Of a stretch of 64,000 bases of DNA, positions 1 through 11,500 are shown one piece after another. The DNA is from Thinopyrum elongatum (lineage: Eukaryota; Streptophyta; Magnoliopsida; Poales; Poaceae). Where the stretch lies: contig CM022302.1 in the NCBI GenBank assembly GCA_011799875.1, positions 375,776,569 to 375,840,568 of the forward strand, read 5' to 3'. Both the position numbers and the translations under genes were made by a program. The notes below the pieces were generated by a model. It ran no database searches, had not been told where the DNA came from, and saw only the letters and a list, made by a program, of their open reading frames with translations. The first letter of the stretch is position 1; each line of letters starts with the position of its first letter.

Positions 1-67
1 CGGCGTGTCAAGCACACTAGCTCTCTCCCCAAATATCATTTCACTATTCAATCGTCGCCGGTGAAAG

Positions 68-727
68 ATGGGGACATGGACCCGCGTCGTGAGGGCAACT
101 TCGGTGGCCCACTCCGGCGAGAGCGCGGCCGTAGCCGCCATGCGCTTGCTAACAAGCTGCGTGAGCGTGGCCGCAATCTGTGACCGGGTGGCCAAGGCAG
201 CCAAAACGGCCGTTGTTGCTTCTCAGGTGGCGACAGCAACATCTGCCTCGGGGATAGCAACTGGAGAGAGCGGCACAGCAGCTACTCGTTCCATAGCGGC
301 GGCCTTACCCCTGATGGAGGCCGCCCACGACCATGTCGAGGCCGCCCACGCCCAGCTTGTGGTGGTCACAGCACAAATCGACCGAAGCTTCTCCAACAAT
401 GGTCGGCAACCCACGGTCGAAGAGTTGGCAATCGCCGAGAGCGTTCGAGCAGCCGTCCGTTCCTTTGCGGCATACCTTGCGACGACAGAGCCCATCCAAG
501 CCCAGATCACGGCCGCCCATGCCCAACTCGTGGTGGCCTTTTCCAAAGAAATGGCAGATGCGGATGGCGAGATGCTTGTCGAGTATGGTGCGATTGATGC
601 CATGGAGCCCCTTCCCCAGGAGATCGTCGGGCGTGAGCTGGACATGGAGGAGGCGGTGGAGATCGACGAGTGCCAGTCAGAGTCGTACTCTTTGTTTAAT
701 TTAGAGCACCGGTCTTTAATTTGTTAG
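68..727 (+). CDS. Hypothetical Ala-rich helical protein (219 aa)
   Basis: I do not recognise this protein. It is an open frame of 219 codons from an ATG at 68, rich in Ala, Val, Glu and Thr, with no signal peptide or membrane span. The middle contains an internal duplication: 'AAHAQLVV' occurs near residues 93 and 148, each preceded by an acidic helical stretch. The C-terminal third is acidic (ELDMEEAVEIDE). A similar layout, Ala-rich helix then an acidic tail, is seen in the next ORF at 1226, so the two may be diverged copies of one low-complexity family. The antisense frames over it are also open, which is expected from its GC-rich codons. Whether it is expressed cannot be told; no TATA box is visible because the window starts 67 bases upstream. 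Confidence 0.35.
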   Translation: MGTWTRVVRATSVAHSGESAAVAAMRLLTSCVSVAAICDRVAKAAKTAVVASQVATATSASGIATGESGTAATRSIAAALPLMEAAHDHVEAAHAQLVVVTAQIDRSFSNNGRQPTVEELAIAESVRAAVRSFAAYLATTEPIQAQITAAHAQLVVAFSKEMADADGEMLVEYGAIDAMEPLPQEIVGRELDMEEAVEIDECQSESYSLFNLEHRSLIC

Positions 728-1225
728 GTTAATGCTTAGGTCAGCTAGCTCTGTTTAATTGCTGAACTTGCTCGATTAAGAAGTGTGGGTGTGCTGTAGG
801 CTCCTTTGTGTACCCAAATTATGCAATGACATGGATGACCACTGTAACCAGGGATATTCGAACCAAAATTTGCACGTTCAAACTCATCACACACGGGGTA
901 AGCTATATGAATCGTTTGTGATGTTCACATATCATACACATTGCTGAATAAGGGACCGTGTTTGATGACACTTTGCGTGCCAGTTTTTTCGCTGCACCGA
1001 TCCAAAATTTTCGGCTTCCGCGGAAATATCTACCTCCCCGCCCCCTCCCCCTTACCAAAAGCCACATTTCCCCTTTTTTTGCCTTCCTTTCCAAGTTGAA
1101 ACCTTCACTCCTTGCTTGCAGCACTGCCTCCTCGCCGGCGACCCTCCTTCACGCTGCTCGGCCTCGTCGATCCAGGCAGGTAATCCACACCTGACCCCCA
1201 TCCTCTTCCTCCTTCCACATCCCAC
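728..1225. other. Intergenic stretch with a CT-rich leader
   Basis: No gene is visible here. Bases 1036-1100 are strongly C/T-rich and lie just upstream of the next ORF, which is the composition of a plant 5' leader. A possible splice donor (CAGGTAATCC, about 1175) also lies there. This is an inference from composition only. Confidence 0.3.
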
Positions 1226-1720
1226 ATGCCCCGACCACCGGCGCGACACCTTCCACCCAAATCACTGACCCCTCCCCCAAATAAGCGCCGCCCTAAGCCA
1301 TGGTGCACGCAGTATAGCCAGGTGCTCAAGGAGCATTTGGCAGCGGAGAAGCAAATCGTGGCCACACGCGTGGATGAGGTCGCGATGGCTGCCATTCGTG
1401 CCGACCCCCAAATCTTGGAGGAGCACCTCGCCGTCGAGGCCACCATTGATGCCTCGCGCGCCGATGCCGCGACGCAGTTGGCTGCTTTAAATGACAATTC
1501 ATGGCGTTTTCTCGAGGCCACCATCGGTGCCTTTGCCGAAGACTACAAGGTGTTTTCTCAGCGTGCCCGTGCTTACCTCAACTCGAGAGCCAGCAGGTTG
1601 GTGCCCGAAGCGGCTAAGGCAACTCACCACTATGACGAGGGCACCCACGATGTGGAGGCCTCGCCCTCTTCCATGTCCAAGGAGCCAATCATCATCGATA
1701 TCTCCGACGATGAGGAGTAG
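1226..1720 (+). CDS. Hypothetical acidic-tailed protein (164 aa)
   Basis: Unrecognised ORF of 164 residues. The N-terminus is Pro/Arg-rich (residues 1-28). Residues 35-100 read as amphipathic helix with repeated 'EEHLA' and 'ADAATQL' type segments. The C-terminus ends in the acidic motif IIIDISDDEE. There is no membrane segment. It sits 1 kb upstream of the B3-domain exons and could be a separate gene or the 5' exon of a longer transcript that skips its stop. A Pro/CT-rich leader precedes it. Codon use is GC-rich and unlike the AT-rich intron that follows. Confidence is limited because nothing in it matches a known domain. Confidence 0.4.
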   Translation: MPRPPARHLPPKSLTPPPNKRRPKPWCTQYSQVLKEHLAAEKQIVATRVDEVAMAAIRADPQILEEHLAVEATIDASRADAATQLAALNDNSWRFLEATIGAFAEDYKVFSQRARAYLNSRASRLVPEAAKATHHYDEGTHDVEASPSSMSKEPIIIDISDDEE

Positions 1721-1769
1721 CTTGTCTTATTAGCTCACTATAAGGACCTATGTTCAGTTTGCTAGCTAC

Positions 1770-2600
1770 GCCGGTTAAGCATGCTCGGTTTACCCGTTGC
1801 ATGTGCTGCTCCTGCCTTTCCTTAACAAATTCTAGTGAATTGTCCTATCTACTTTTACCATGCAATCTGTTGCTCTAGTGTATATGTTCTATATGTCGTG
1901 CAATGTGGTGCTCACTTATTAAGTGTTTGGTTAATTAGTTGTCGTGTTCAATTAACTGTTTGGTTCAATTCTGGAAATGTGATGTTCAATTCTTCAGGGT
2001 GCAATTTTGTATTGTCTTCCATGTGAGAAATAAATCGAATTTATCTGTTCAAAATACATGAGAAACAAATACAACTGCTATATTTCCAAGTTGTCAAGCA
2101 TGCTTGGTTTGGTTAACTGTCTGATCTTCTAGTATGTTATATATTGTGCAATGTGGTGCTCAGTTAATGTTTGGTTCATTTGTTGTGGTGTTTAGTTAAC
2201 TGTTTGGTTCAATTCTGCAATGCAATGTTCAATTGTTGTGGGTGCATTTTGTTATTGTATACCATGTGAGAAATAAATCGAATTTGGTTGTACTAAATAC
2301 ATGAGAAACAAATACAATTCTTATATTTCTAAGTTGTTAAGCATGCTTGGTTTGGTTAACTGTCTGATATTCTATTAGAGTATGTTATATTGTGTAATGT
2401 GGTGCTCAGTTAATTTTTGGTTCATTTGTTGTGGTGTTTAGTTAACTGCTTGGTTCAATTCTGCAATGTGATGTCCAATTATCGTGGGTAGAATTTTGTA
2501 TTGTTGTGCATGTGAGGAATAAATTGAATTTGGCTGCACTTAATACATGAGAAACATATACAATTGCTATATTTCCTAGTTCTTAATCATGCTTGGTTTG
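1770..2600 (+). repeat. Tandem repeat, ~245-bp unit, about 3.5 copies
   Basis: The landmark ATGTGAGAAATAAAT starts at 2021 and 2264, with ATGTGAGGAATAAAT at 2510, giving periods of 243 and 246 bp. A second landmark, AAGCATGCTTGGTTTGG, recurs about 2097 and 2339, with degenerate versions near 1775 and 2585. The repeat fills the AT-rich stretch between the hypothetical ORF and the B3 exons and so probably lies in a large intron or intergenic spacer. No coding frame runs through it. Confidence 0.8.
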
Positions 2601-2741
2601 GATAAATGGGTTTTCCATGTGGCTCGAATTAATCTGATGAATCTGCAATGTGCTTATTTTTCATCAACATATTTTACTGATAGCATGCGAACCCTCACTT
2701 AACCTGATCACTAACTACCTTATATGTGTTGCAGGGAAACA

Positions 2742-3388
2742 ATGGGAAGCACTGATGTTTACAATCGAGGTGTGCACATGAATGGTCCTTTGTCTAATAG
2801 CATATTATTGTGCAATTGCAGGAACCATTCTAATATTTAGGTTTTAACAGTTTGGTCTTGCACATGTAGGTCCTGCTTTCAGAGGTTTTGACCCACTGTT
2901 CGACCCTTTTTGCATATGGGGAAATGAGTTGTCCATGAATATCAGTCAAGTCAAGAAACTCAAAAAGATTGTTAGGATAAAGAAATTAGTGACAAAAAAT
3001 AACAAGATCTTTGTCTGCACAATGAAGAAGACATCAGTTCACTACAGGATGGTACTAACTATTATACCTTGGCTTTTTTATTCCTTTGCCCCATTTCCAA
3101 TCTAGAGAAGATATTTATGCACATCCTTGTTTTCAGGCCTTTCCAAAGCAGTTCACTAATGATTACCTCTCAAACCACCTGTATGGTCAGGAGGCAAGGA
3201 AGGTATTCATACAACACCCATGGTTCAATATTGAAGTGTTCCTGAAGAGGACGAAGGATGGACGGTCAATCATCCACAGGCACTAGCCTAAAGTTGCAAA
3301 GACCTTCAACATCAATGAAGGCTCAATATTCGCCTTCCACTTCAGCAGTTTTCCAGATGAGATTCATCTGTCTATGTACCGTCTATGA
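2742..3388 (+). pseudogene. B3-domain protein gene, broken by one in-frame TAG
   Basis: Three exons with GT/AG junctions: 2735-2769 (ATG at 2742), 2870-3051 and from 3137. The phases agree (1, then 0). Exons 2 and 3 encode a B3 DNA-binding fold: a basic strand (KKLKKIVRIKKLV), then FPKQFTNDYLSNHL, a variable strand region, then KVAKTFNINEGSIFAF, which is the typical B3 end. At 3284-3286 a TAG interrupts exactly where B3 proteins have Trp in the '(R/H)xW.KVA' motif, so TGG to TAG is the likely lesion. Without it the protein would be about 153 residues and end at TGA 3386-3388; with it, 119. B3 proteins are plant nuclear transcription factors, and this one has a single domain and is shorter than most. 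The first exon has an acceptor upstream (2733-2734), so a non-coding 5' exon is expected. Confidence 0.65.
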
Positions 3389-3635
3389 TGCTAATTTCGA
3401 AAGGTTATATACGTTGCATGTGAAACTTGGTGCTGGTGTAGTTGTGTAATGGGGTAGCTGAGTGCTGAAGCTATATGATGTTGTACTCTGATGTATTTCA
3501 ATTATGAAATCATGTTTCCTTAATACGAAAATGAAATATATTGGGTGCTTAATATGAAATGTCAATTAGATTAATAAATGGATTATTAATAATTGAATAA
3601 TTAGCCTGCCAATGGCCAATTAGCCTGCTAATTGG

Positions 3636-4392
3636 GTTTTTCTATTGCAAACGGTTATTGAGAAAACACCGTGGGCGATGACCTCAGACAACGCACACAG
3701 TTTCGAGGAATAAAACATGTTAGATCAATGAACAATCACACACGACTTCCTCTTGAAAACTGTTTGCGTTAGGCCACCTTGCGCAAATGTTTACCACATA
3801 AAAAGTGTGTGTGATGGACAGCCTATGCCACACAGTTTCTTCTATGCACCGTGTGATGCATTCAATAATGCAAACAATAAAATTGTTAATATCGTCTGCA
3901 ATGGCAAAGCTATCACAAACGATTTAATGGGGAAAATCGTGTGTGATGTACGTCTGAACGGAAACATTTTCCCTGGATTGACTGCATGGGATGTACATAC
4001 GAACGGAAACGTACTTCTTAGATTGACTGTGTGGGATGTACATACGAACGGAAACGTATTCCTTGGATTGACTGTGTGGAATGTACATACATATGGAAAT
4101 GTTTGTCTGGGACTGACTGTGTGGGATGTACTTATGACCGAAAACAATTGGGCCTGTATAATTGTATTTTTTTAACACAACTGTACGTATAACTGTATTT
4201 GATCGCTCGCCCGTCGCACACGACCTCATTTTGCCCAGCGTGTGTGACCGGAGGGCCTATCCCCGACGGTTTCTGGGTCGTGTGGGAAGGACCCCCCCCC
4301 CCTTATCGCACACACTCACTTGGCGACGGTTCAAAATGTTGTCGCGGAAATGGGTTAAAAAACCATTTGTGTAGCACCTCGTTGTACTAGTG
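3636..4392. mobile_element. CACTA-like (En/Spm) element fragment
   Basis: The right end reads TACTAGTG at 4385-4392, the inverse of a CACTA terminus (CACTAGTACAACGAGG on the minus strand). The body is made of repeated motifs such as TCGTGTGTGATG and CATACGAACGGAAACG in the manner of CACTA subterminal repeats. No matching 5' terminus or transposase was found, so the element is truncated or non-autonomous. It abuts an LTR remnant directly, with no recognisable duplication on the left. Class assignment is inference from the terminus and the subterminal repeats. Confidence 0.55.
3936..4150 (+). repeat. 45-bp tandem repeat, about 4.5 copies
   Basis: The landmark GACTG...TGG(G/A)ATGTAC recurs at 3980, 4025, 4070 and 4115, an exact 45-bp period. 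Since 45 is a multiple of three, one frame stays open and reads as a 15-residue repeat (WDVHTNGNV core). I take this as a by-product of the period and not as a gene, because it lacks any wider coding context. Confidence 0.8.
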
Positions 4393-4477
4393 GTCATTTC
4401 CTTCTGCTCCTCATTGGGTTCGACACTCTTACTTATCGAAAGGACTATGATTGATCCCCTATACTTGTGCGTCATCA
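4393..4477 (+). repeat. Remnant of the 5' LTR of Gypsy A
   Basis: These 85 bases match the last 85 bases of the 3' LTR (44256-44340) with few changes; both end in GTCATCA. The rest of this LTR is absent and is replaced on the left by the CACTA-like terminus. Right of the LTR end, gag begins at once, with no primer-binding site. Confidence 0.8.
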
Positions 4478-4479
4478 GT

Positions 4480-4752
4480 ATGATAGAGAAACTGCTAGCT
4501 AATCCTTATGCAGAAGATGGAACGAAGCATCCTGATATGCACCTAATCTATCTGGATGAAATTTGTGGATTATTTAAGCTTGCAGGTTTACCTGGAGATG
4601 AAGTTAAGATGAAGGTTTTCCCTTTATCTTTGGGGGGAAAAGCATTGACATGGTATAGGCTATGTGATGATATTGGAGCTTGGAACTGGAATCGGTTGAA
4701 ATTGGAATTTCACCAAAAGTTCTATCCTATGCATCTAGTTCATCATGATCGG

Positions 4753-4819
<67 letters not shown>

Positions 4820-5936
4820 GCTTAAGTCAATGTTATATTCATGCCCCAATCACGAGTTCTCAAGAGAAATTATTATACAAAAAATTTATGCTCAGCTTTC
4901 TCGTAATGATCAATCCATGCTCAATACTTCTTGTACTGATTCCTTTATGAAGAAGACTATTGAATTCAGATGGGATCTCTTGGAAAGAATTAAACGCAAC
5001 TCTAAAGATTGGGAACTCGATGAAAGTAAGGAGTCAGGTATAAAACTTGAGTTTGATTGTGTTAAAAGTTTTATGGATACCGATGCTTTTCATAATTTTA
5101 GCACTAAATATTGACTTGACTCTGAGATAGTAGCTTCCTTTTGTAAATCATTTGCTACTCATGTTGATCTCCCTAAGGAAAAGTTGTTTAAATATCATCC
5201 CCCTGTTAAAGAAAAGATTTAGGAGACAGTCATAGCTAAGGATGAAACTATCATTTACAATGTTGATCCAGTTATACTTACTGCTTATATTGAAAAATCA
5301 CCTTTCCTTGTTAGGATAAAGGAACATGCTAAGGTTTCAACCGTGGTTAATAAAAGTAATATTAGAGCACCTAGACCCTCTGAAAAAATTAAAGTAGAAC
5401 CTAGTATTGCTATGGTTAAAGATCTATTGGTTGATAATGTTGATTGGCATGTTATTTATTTCAGTGATGAAGCTGCTAGAATTGCTAAACCTGATACTAA
5501 AGATAAGAATAAACCTGTTGTTGCCATGCCCGTTGTCTTAGTTAAAATAGGAGATCATTGTTACCATGTCTTATGTGATATGGGTGCTAGTGTCAGTGCT
5601 ATTCCATTTACTCTATACCAAGAAATTATGGATGATATTGCACCTGCTGAAATAGAAGATATTGATGTTACAATTAAACTTGCTAATAGAGATACTATCA
5701 CACCACTTGGGATTGTTAGAGATGTTGAAGTCTTGTGTGGGAAGATAAAATATCCTACTGATTTTCTAGTTCTTGGTTCTCCACAAGATGATTTTTGTCC
5801 CATTATATTTGGTAGAACTTTCTTGAACACTGTTAATGCTAAGATTGATTGCAGGAAAGAAACCGTCAGTGTTAATTTTGGTGATGTGTCTCATGAGTTT
5901 AATTTTTCTAAGTTTCGTAGGCAATCCCATTGTTAG
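4480..5936 (+). pseudogene. Gypsy A gag-protease, broken
   Basis: The gag core is recognisable (ALTWYRLCDDIGAWNWNRL, FHQKFYPMHL), as in retrotransposon gag proteins that build the virus-like particle. A (TA)n run at 4758-4816 replaces the middle of gag. The frame resumes (RLKSMLYSCPNHEFSREIII), with stops at 5112-5114 and near 5219. The aspartic protease follows at about 5520-5900: active-site motif CDMGASVSAIP, where most families have DxGA with T, L or S, then the flap and ILG-like segment FLVLGSPQDDFCPIIFGRTF. The N-terminus of gag is missing. The ORF ends in the first base pairs of element B. Confidence 0.85.
4758..4816. repeat. (TA)n microsatellite inside gag
   Basis: About 29 TA units in a row. 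They interrupt the gag frame of Gypsy A between FIY and RLKSM, where intact relatives have coding sequence, so an AT-rich codon run probably expanded after the element died. Confidence 0.95.
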
Positions 5937-7591
5937 GACCGAGAGTATATCGACCAGAGGGGGGTGAATGGGAGATTCAAAAATTCTTTCGAATGTTTTG
6001 AAACTGATCCCAATCACAGCAACAGAATAATGGAAAGGGGAAATGAACTAAATCAATCTTCATCTTCAGAAGCATATTCCTCGATGAAAGAAGTGATAAT
6101 AGTACGAGCTTGGGAAATCACGGGTTTAACTATGATGAGAGTAATGCAACATGCAAACAGATGTAGTAGAATGAGACACAACATGATACGGGTGGTGAGA
6201 GATATGCAAGAGGGTTCACCGAGGTGAAATGAGGATGGCTAAATAGAATGAATAAAATGCAACGGAATGAGATACGAAGATTAACTCAAGTGAATGACAA
6301 CAGAGGCAGATGAGAAAGTAAAACTACAATAAATGATAATGATCAGATAAACTATCGACATAGAACATGAATGTAAACTGCTGAAGGAATTGCAGTAAAG
6401 TAGATTGAACCAGTGGTGCTCGATGGCGATAGAGAGATTTGGTAGACCAGTTCACCCTTCTGCCAAAGGGCTATGTCTGGTTGGAGGGGTTGTGACTTAA
6501 CACGGAAGATAAACTCTTGTCACCCTATTCTCCTTCAACTCGAAGCTGATCAGACTTCAGTTGATTTCACTCGTGGTAGATACTTGTCAGTGATCTCCAA
6601 ACCTTCGGTCAACCTTCGCAAACCACAATCACTCTTGGTTGCTGAAGATCTACCTCGGTGAAGACAACGACTCTTCAACACTCGAGCGAAAACCTATCCA
6701 TCTAGAGAGTGCGCATCTCTCAAGAGAAATAGGTACAAGAACTAAACTCAGAATTACCGTGATGCTAAACCACTGTCTAAGTTTGGGCTCTTGATTTTTC
6801 TCTCGGTGGATCTTAAACTCAAATCACTCGGAGAGGGGTTGCTCAAATCAATCTTCTCAGAAATCTCAAGAGGAGCAGCCAATGGACAATGTTGGAGCGG
6901 GGTGGCTATTTATAGCCGCAGCCTTCCCTGATGGGAAATGACCAAATTGGACATGTGGAGCAGCCAATGGCCAAACGACACGAGTCCAACAGTCGGAAAT
7001 TTGAGCACAACAGTAACATTACTTGCGGAGCAAGTAATGCTAACTCCTCAGTCCGAAAGATATCTCCTGCAGCACGAAGAACAACATCTACTGTTGCCAG
7101 GTAATCATTCAGAGCATAAAGAGATTTATCTCGCATCTTTCATAGGTTTTAGGCTAAGCATCACAGCGGATCTAAGCTTCGAGAACCTATACCCCTCTTA
7201 ATAGTACGGAGGTCCTATTGACTCAAATGAATGAAAGAGGAACTAAGAAATGAATACTATGTCTTCACTTTGTCTTCGACTTCCGCTCGCTGCAGTCAAC
7301 TTCTTCGGATGACAGTACCGAAACAAATGCTTCGCTTCAGTAGTGAAACTTTTCGAGGGGTTATTTCCTTCACATCAATCTTCTCGTCTATATGACTTCA
7401 ATAAATATAACTCTTTCTTCTCTACAACCCAGATATACTTCGGTGAAGTTCCTCGAACTTAACACCGGAGACAGCATTCTCTTCGGTTCTGTATGGACTA
7501 TTTCTCTCTGTATTCACTAGCAAACAATTCAGTCCATACCTATTTATGTCAACAATCTCCAAAACACAGGTAGACAGATATTGCACCAACA
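5931..7591 (-). repeat. 3' LTR of Copia B
   Basis: 1,661 bp, TG...CA, paired with 35738-37375. The minus strand begins TGTTGGTGCAATATCTGTC. A TATA box reads GGCTATAAATAGCC on the minus strand at about 6903-6916. By eye the two copies differ at about 20 of the first 390 aligned bases, roughly 5%, mostly transitions. Confidence 0.9.
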
Positions 7592-7606
7592 ATCTCCCCC
7601 TTTTTG
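7592..7606 (-). other. Polypurine tract of Copia B
   Basis: On the minus strand CCAAAAAGGGGGAGAT lies directly upstream of the 3' LTR start. This is the expected primer for plus-strand DNA synthesis and fixes the element's direction. Confidence 0.85.
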
Positions 7607-8537
7607 GACGATTGTTGACAAAACAAATCACATCGAAGGATAGATAATGAATGGAATGTAATGCGAAGGGTAAAGAGAGACGATAGATAATTACGAATAT
7701 AAAACACGCTCCCCCTGAAGGTATGCATCAGAGCATAAAATAAAACGGAAGGTAGGGAGGTAATTCTTCATACGAGTGACATTGACCTATGATCTCATTC
7801 GAAGATTCTTTCAATGCACTCGACAGAGTCTGACATAATTCCTGTCACACAATCTTTGAAATGAATTAGATAGATATAGTGAGTACTTTGAAAAGATTTG
7901 TGACGAGGGATATAACATGAAGGTTTTCTCAGAACACAATTTGAATCCACACGAGATGTGATTTTCCTGCATGTTAGATATTCGAGAAAGAACAGAGCAA
8001 AATAAACATGAGAATATTGCTCGGAGTGGATATGCTTTAGATGTGGTTTTCCTGCAAAAAGGATGATATGAGGGATATATGCGAGGAAAAACACTTTGTC
8101 ATTCATATAGATGGTTTTCAAATCTCAAGAGGTTTCAGACTGAAGCTGACTTTCTTTTCCTGCAAGGTTAGATAATGAAGGATAATGATCATAGCATATC
8201 CAACCATAACAATTATGGTTCATTTGTCACTCAAGGTACTTTTCCCTTTTTGTACCATCACTTGATGATTTCCTGTCTTTGAAAAAATATTGATAAAATT
8301 GCGGGGGGGGGGGGGTAGGGGGTATTAACATTACATGACGACCGAGTATTTCCACACCATAGGCGGTGCGATAAGTTCATCAATCAAATTGTTCGAGGGA
8401 AAACCAAAATGTTCGAGTGCGAAAAGCAAATGGTGAATGAAAAAACACCCTGCAAATATCCCGTCCATCTATCACTCTATGTACTTCTCCCCCTTTTGTC
8501 AACAAGTGTCAAAAAGAAAGAGAAACGCACGAGGAAC
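7607..8537 (-). other. 3' non-coding part of Copia B
   Basis: AT-rich sequence between the accessory ORF and the polypurine tract, with no coding frame that continues a known domain. It contains a 13-base G run at 8303-8315 and several scattered AACCTTG/TTTCCTGC motifs (for example 7966, 8050, 8157) that recur at roughly 80-110-base intervals. I see no gene. Confidence 0.6.
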
Positions 8538-11500
8538 TACTTGTCTGGAGTGTCCTCGAAATTAGAATTGAAACTGCTCGATGAATCAGAATCCATAGAG
8601 CGAGGGATGGTCGAGGCAGAAGCATGAGTAGCAAGATGGACTTCAGAAGAAATGTTGCGATGAACATCTGGCTTGTAGATGAGTGTTCCAGCTGTGTCTT
8701 CAATTTTATCATCTGGTCAGACAAACAATAGGTCAGTTGAAGCTGAACGTCGAGGGAGCATAGGAGTTTGCCTTTGGATGCGAGGAACAGCAAGTAAATC
8801 TAGGTAGCCATAATCCTTCTTGATGCCTTTGGCAGCCAGCTCCTTGCGAGAATAATGCTGCCTTAGAAGAGTCCAGGAGCACTTCTTTGCCTCCTTCTCA
8901 TGCAGAAGGGTTTGGTGAGCATAATTGTGAAGCAAATTCAACTCAGTCATCAACTCCAGCTTTTCTATTCGATCGAGCTTGATGTGGCTTTCCAGAGTTT
9001 GCTGTGTGCGAATGCAGATTTCATACAGAGAAGGATTTTCACTCCGAGGGATTTCAACCTTGGCTTTCTGAACCTTCGGAGCAGTTTCAGATGCAGACGC
9101 AGCACCAGCAACATCAACGGGTGCCTTTCCTTTGCCAATATCTTTCACCATACGGAGAGTGTCATGTACTGGTGGCATGAAAACTTTCAGAACATGAGGG
9201 CAGAAGAATTTTTCATCTATGAGCTGCTCAATTGCATACATAATCCACGGGGCATATGGCTTCGATGATTGGGGGCTGTCAGCAGCACAAGCCAAATTGT
9301 GAATGAATAGATCTGGAACATCGAACCGAATTCCTTGAGAGATGGCCAGAAGAGCATTTCCCACAATGCCATTGATAGAATCTAGTCTGTTGGTTGGCAT
9401 GAGAGAATTGCATAGCACATAAAACATCACTTTGTTTTGATAGGCCAACTTCTTAGGATCTACATCAATGCATTCATCTCCAACCAAATTGGGGTCCATC
9501 AGCATGTGAAGTTGTTCTTCGGACACTTCCCAGTAGTTCAGCCTGTGTTCACGACCTTTTTCAAACTCACCCGAGGAAGATTTAGCAAAGCTAAAAACTG
9601 ATCTGCTAAGCATTTGATCTTTTCCCTTCCAGTCATCCATTCGAGGATCCATGTTGAGCTATCTCCAAGCTCTCCTGAGATGTACAAAGTGGCATAGAAT
9701 TGATGGATTACCTCTCGATTCCATCCATGATTGAAATGAAGAAAACCTTTTAGGAATGCATGTTCAAAATGCTCGATGGCATGGTGGAAGCAGGGTATCT
9801 CTTCGAGCTCAGCAAAGTTCAGAATCTTGTGATTGAAAATCCGATTCTTTCCGAATAGAATCCGGGCATAGTACACAGCCTGTTCTTCAGTCCAAAATCT
9901 GGGTGATAGTGAAGTTCTCTCTCCTTCATACAGGCTGGTTCCAAAGAATGCTAGCTTCGAAAGATGAAGTTGCTCATGGAATGCAGGACCATTTGAGCCA
10001 TACTCAGCAGGGAACAGGGGAAATGATTCCTGGGGATTCTTCAGATTTTCTTCATCGCTTATTTCCATGGACCGAGAATCATCAGGTGCTGGCATATTTT
10101 CATCGATGGGCTTGAGTGGAGCAAGGGGCCTTTTCATCTTCAGTGGAGCAGACGGCGTTGAAGCACTTGTTTGACCTTCATTTTCTTTCGCTGGAACTCC
10201 TTCAGCGGCTTTCTAACTTTCAGGCACTAGGACCTTTTCTTTCGGTGCATTTTCAACGGAGGGAGGCACAGCAACCTCTCCAGACACTTGGGTCACAACT
10301 ACATCTTTTTCAGTTTCCTAGGGCACAACAGGTGGGACAACTTCTTCTTGAGCCATGGGCTCTTCAGGTTTCTTTTCTTTCTCTTCTAACTGCAAAGTAG
10401 TATGATAATCCCCCAAGTGCAAGGAATCATCGTAGCAATTTTCGAAGGTGGAAGTGATAAGTATGGAGTGTCGAACCCACAAGGAGCTAAAGGTAAGATC
10501 AATATTCTCTCAAGTCCTATCTGCCACTGATACGACTCTACGTACACTGAATGTTTGCTTCCATCTAGAAACGAGAAATAAAACTATGTTGTGGGTATGA
10601 AGAGGATAGCTTTGCATGATATCGGAGAACTAAAATATAAAAATAGGTGCTGTTAACATAAAGTTAGAATATATTACTATATATTATAAATAGCAAGTGA
10701 GGAATAATGATGGGTCGGTGTGCGGAATTGTCCTAGGCAATTGTTAACAAGATCGGTAATCATTATTGCAATTTTATATGAGGGAGAGGCATAAGCTAAC
10801 ATACTTTCTCTACTTGGATCATATGCACTTATGATTGGAACTCTAGCAAGCATCCGCAACTACTAAAGATCATTAAGGTAAAACCCAACCATAGCATTAA
10901 AGTATCAAGTCCCCTTTACCCCATACGCAACAACCCCCTTACTCGGGTTTAAGCTTCTGTCACTCTAGCAACCCACTATAAGCGAATCATGAACATATTG
11001 CAACACCCTACAGCAGGAATCCTTCATGTGTGCGCGGCACGGAAGGCACAATAGGATAGCACCAGAATAAAACATACAACTCAAACCAATCTAGATCATC
11101 AATCAACCCAAAAGACAAAAGAAATCTACTCAAAACATCATAGGATGGCAACACATCATTGGATCATAATATGTGGCATAAAGCACCATGTTCAAGTAGG
11201 GGATTATAGCGGGGTGCGGGAGAGTGGACCGCTTAAAAGAGATGAGGACGGTGATGAAGAAGGTGATGTTGATGAAGACGATCACCGCGACGATGATTCA
11301 CCCGACGGCACTCCGGCGCCACCGAGAGAGAGGGGGAGAGTCTCCCCCTTGTGCTTCCTCCTCCATGGCCTCCCCCCTAGATGGGGAGAGGTTCTCCCTC
11401 TGGTCCTTGGCCTCCATGGTGATGATGGGCCCCTCCGGCTTCCTCCTCCATGGCCTCCGGTGATGATGGCCCCCTCCGGCAGGGTGCCGGAGAGGGCCTA

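Noticed and set aside
3753..4175. 140-codon repeat protein in the CACTA-like fragment
   Set aside because: The open frame comes from a 45-bp period; there is no other coding evidence.
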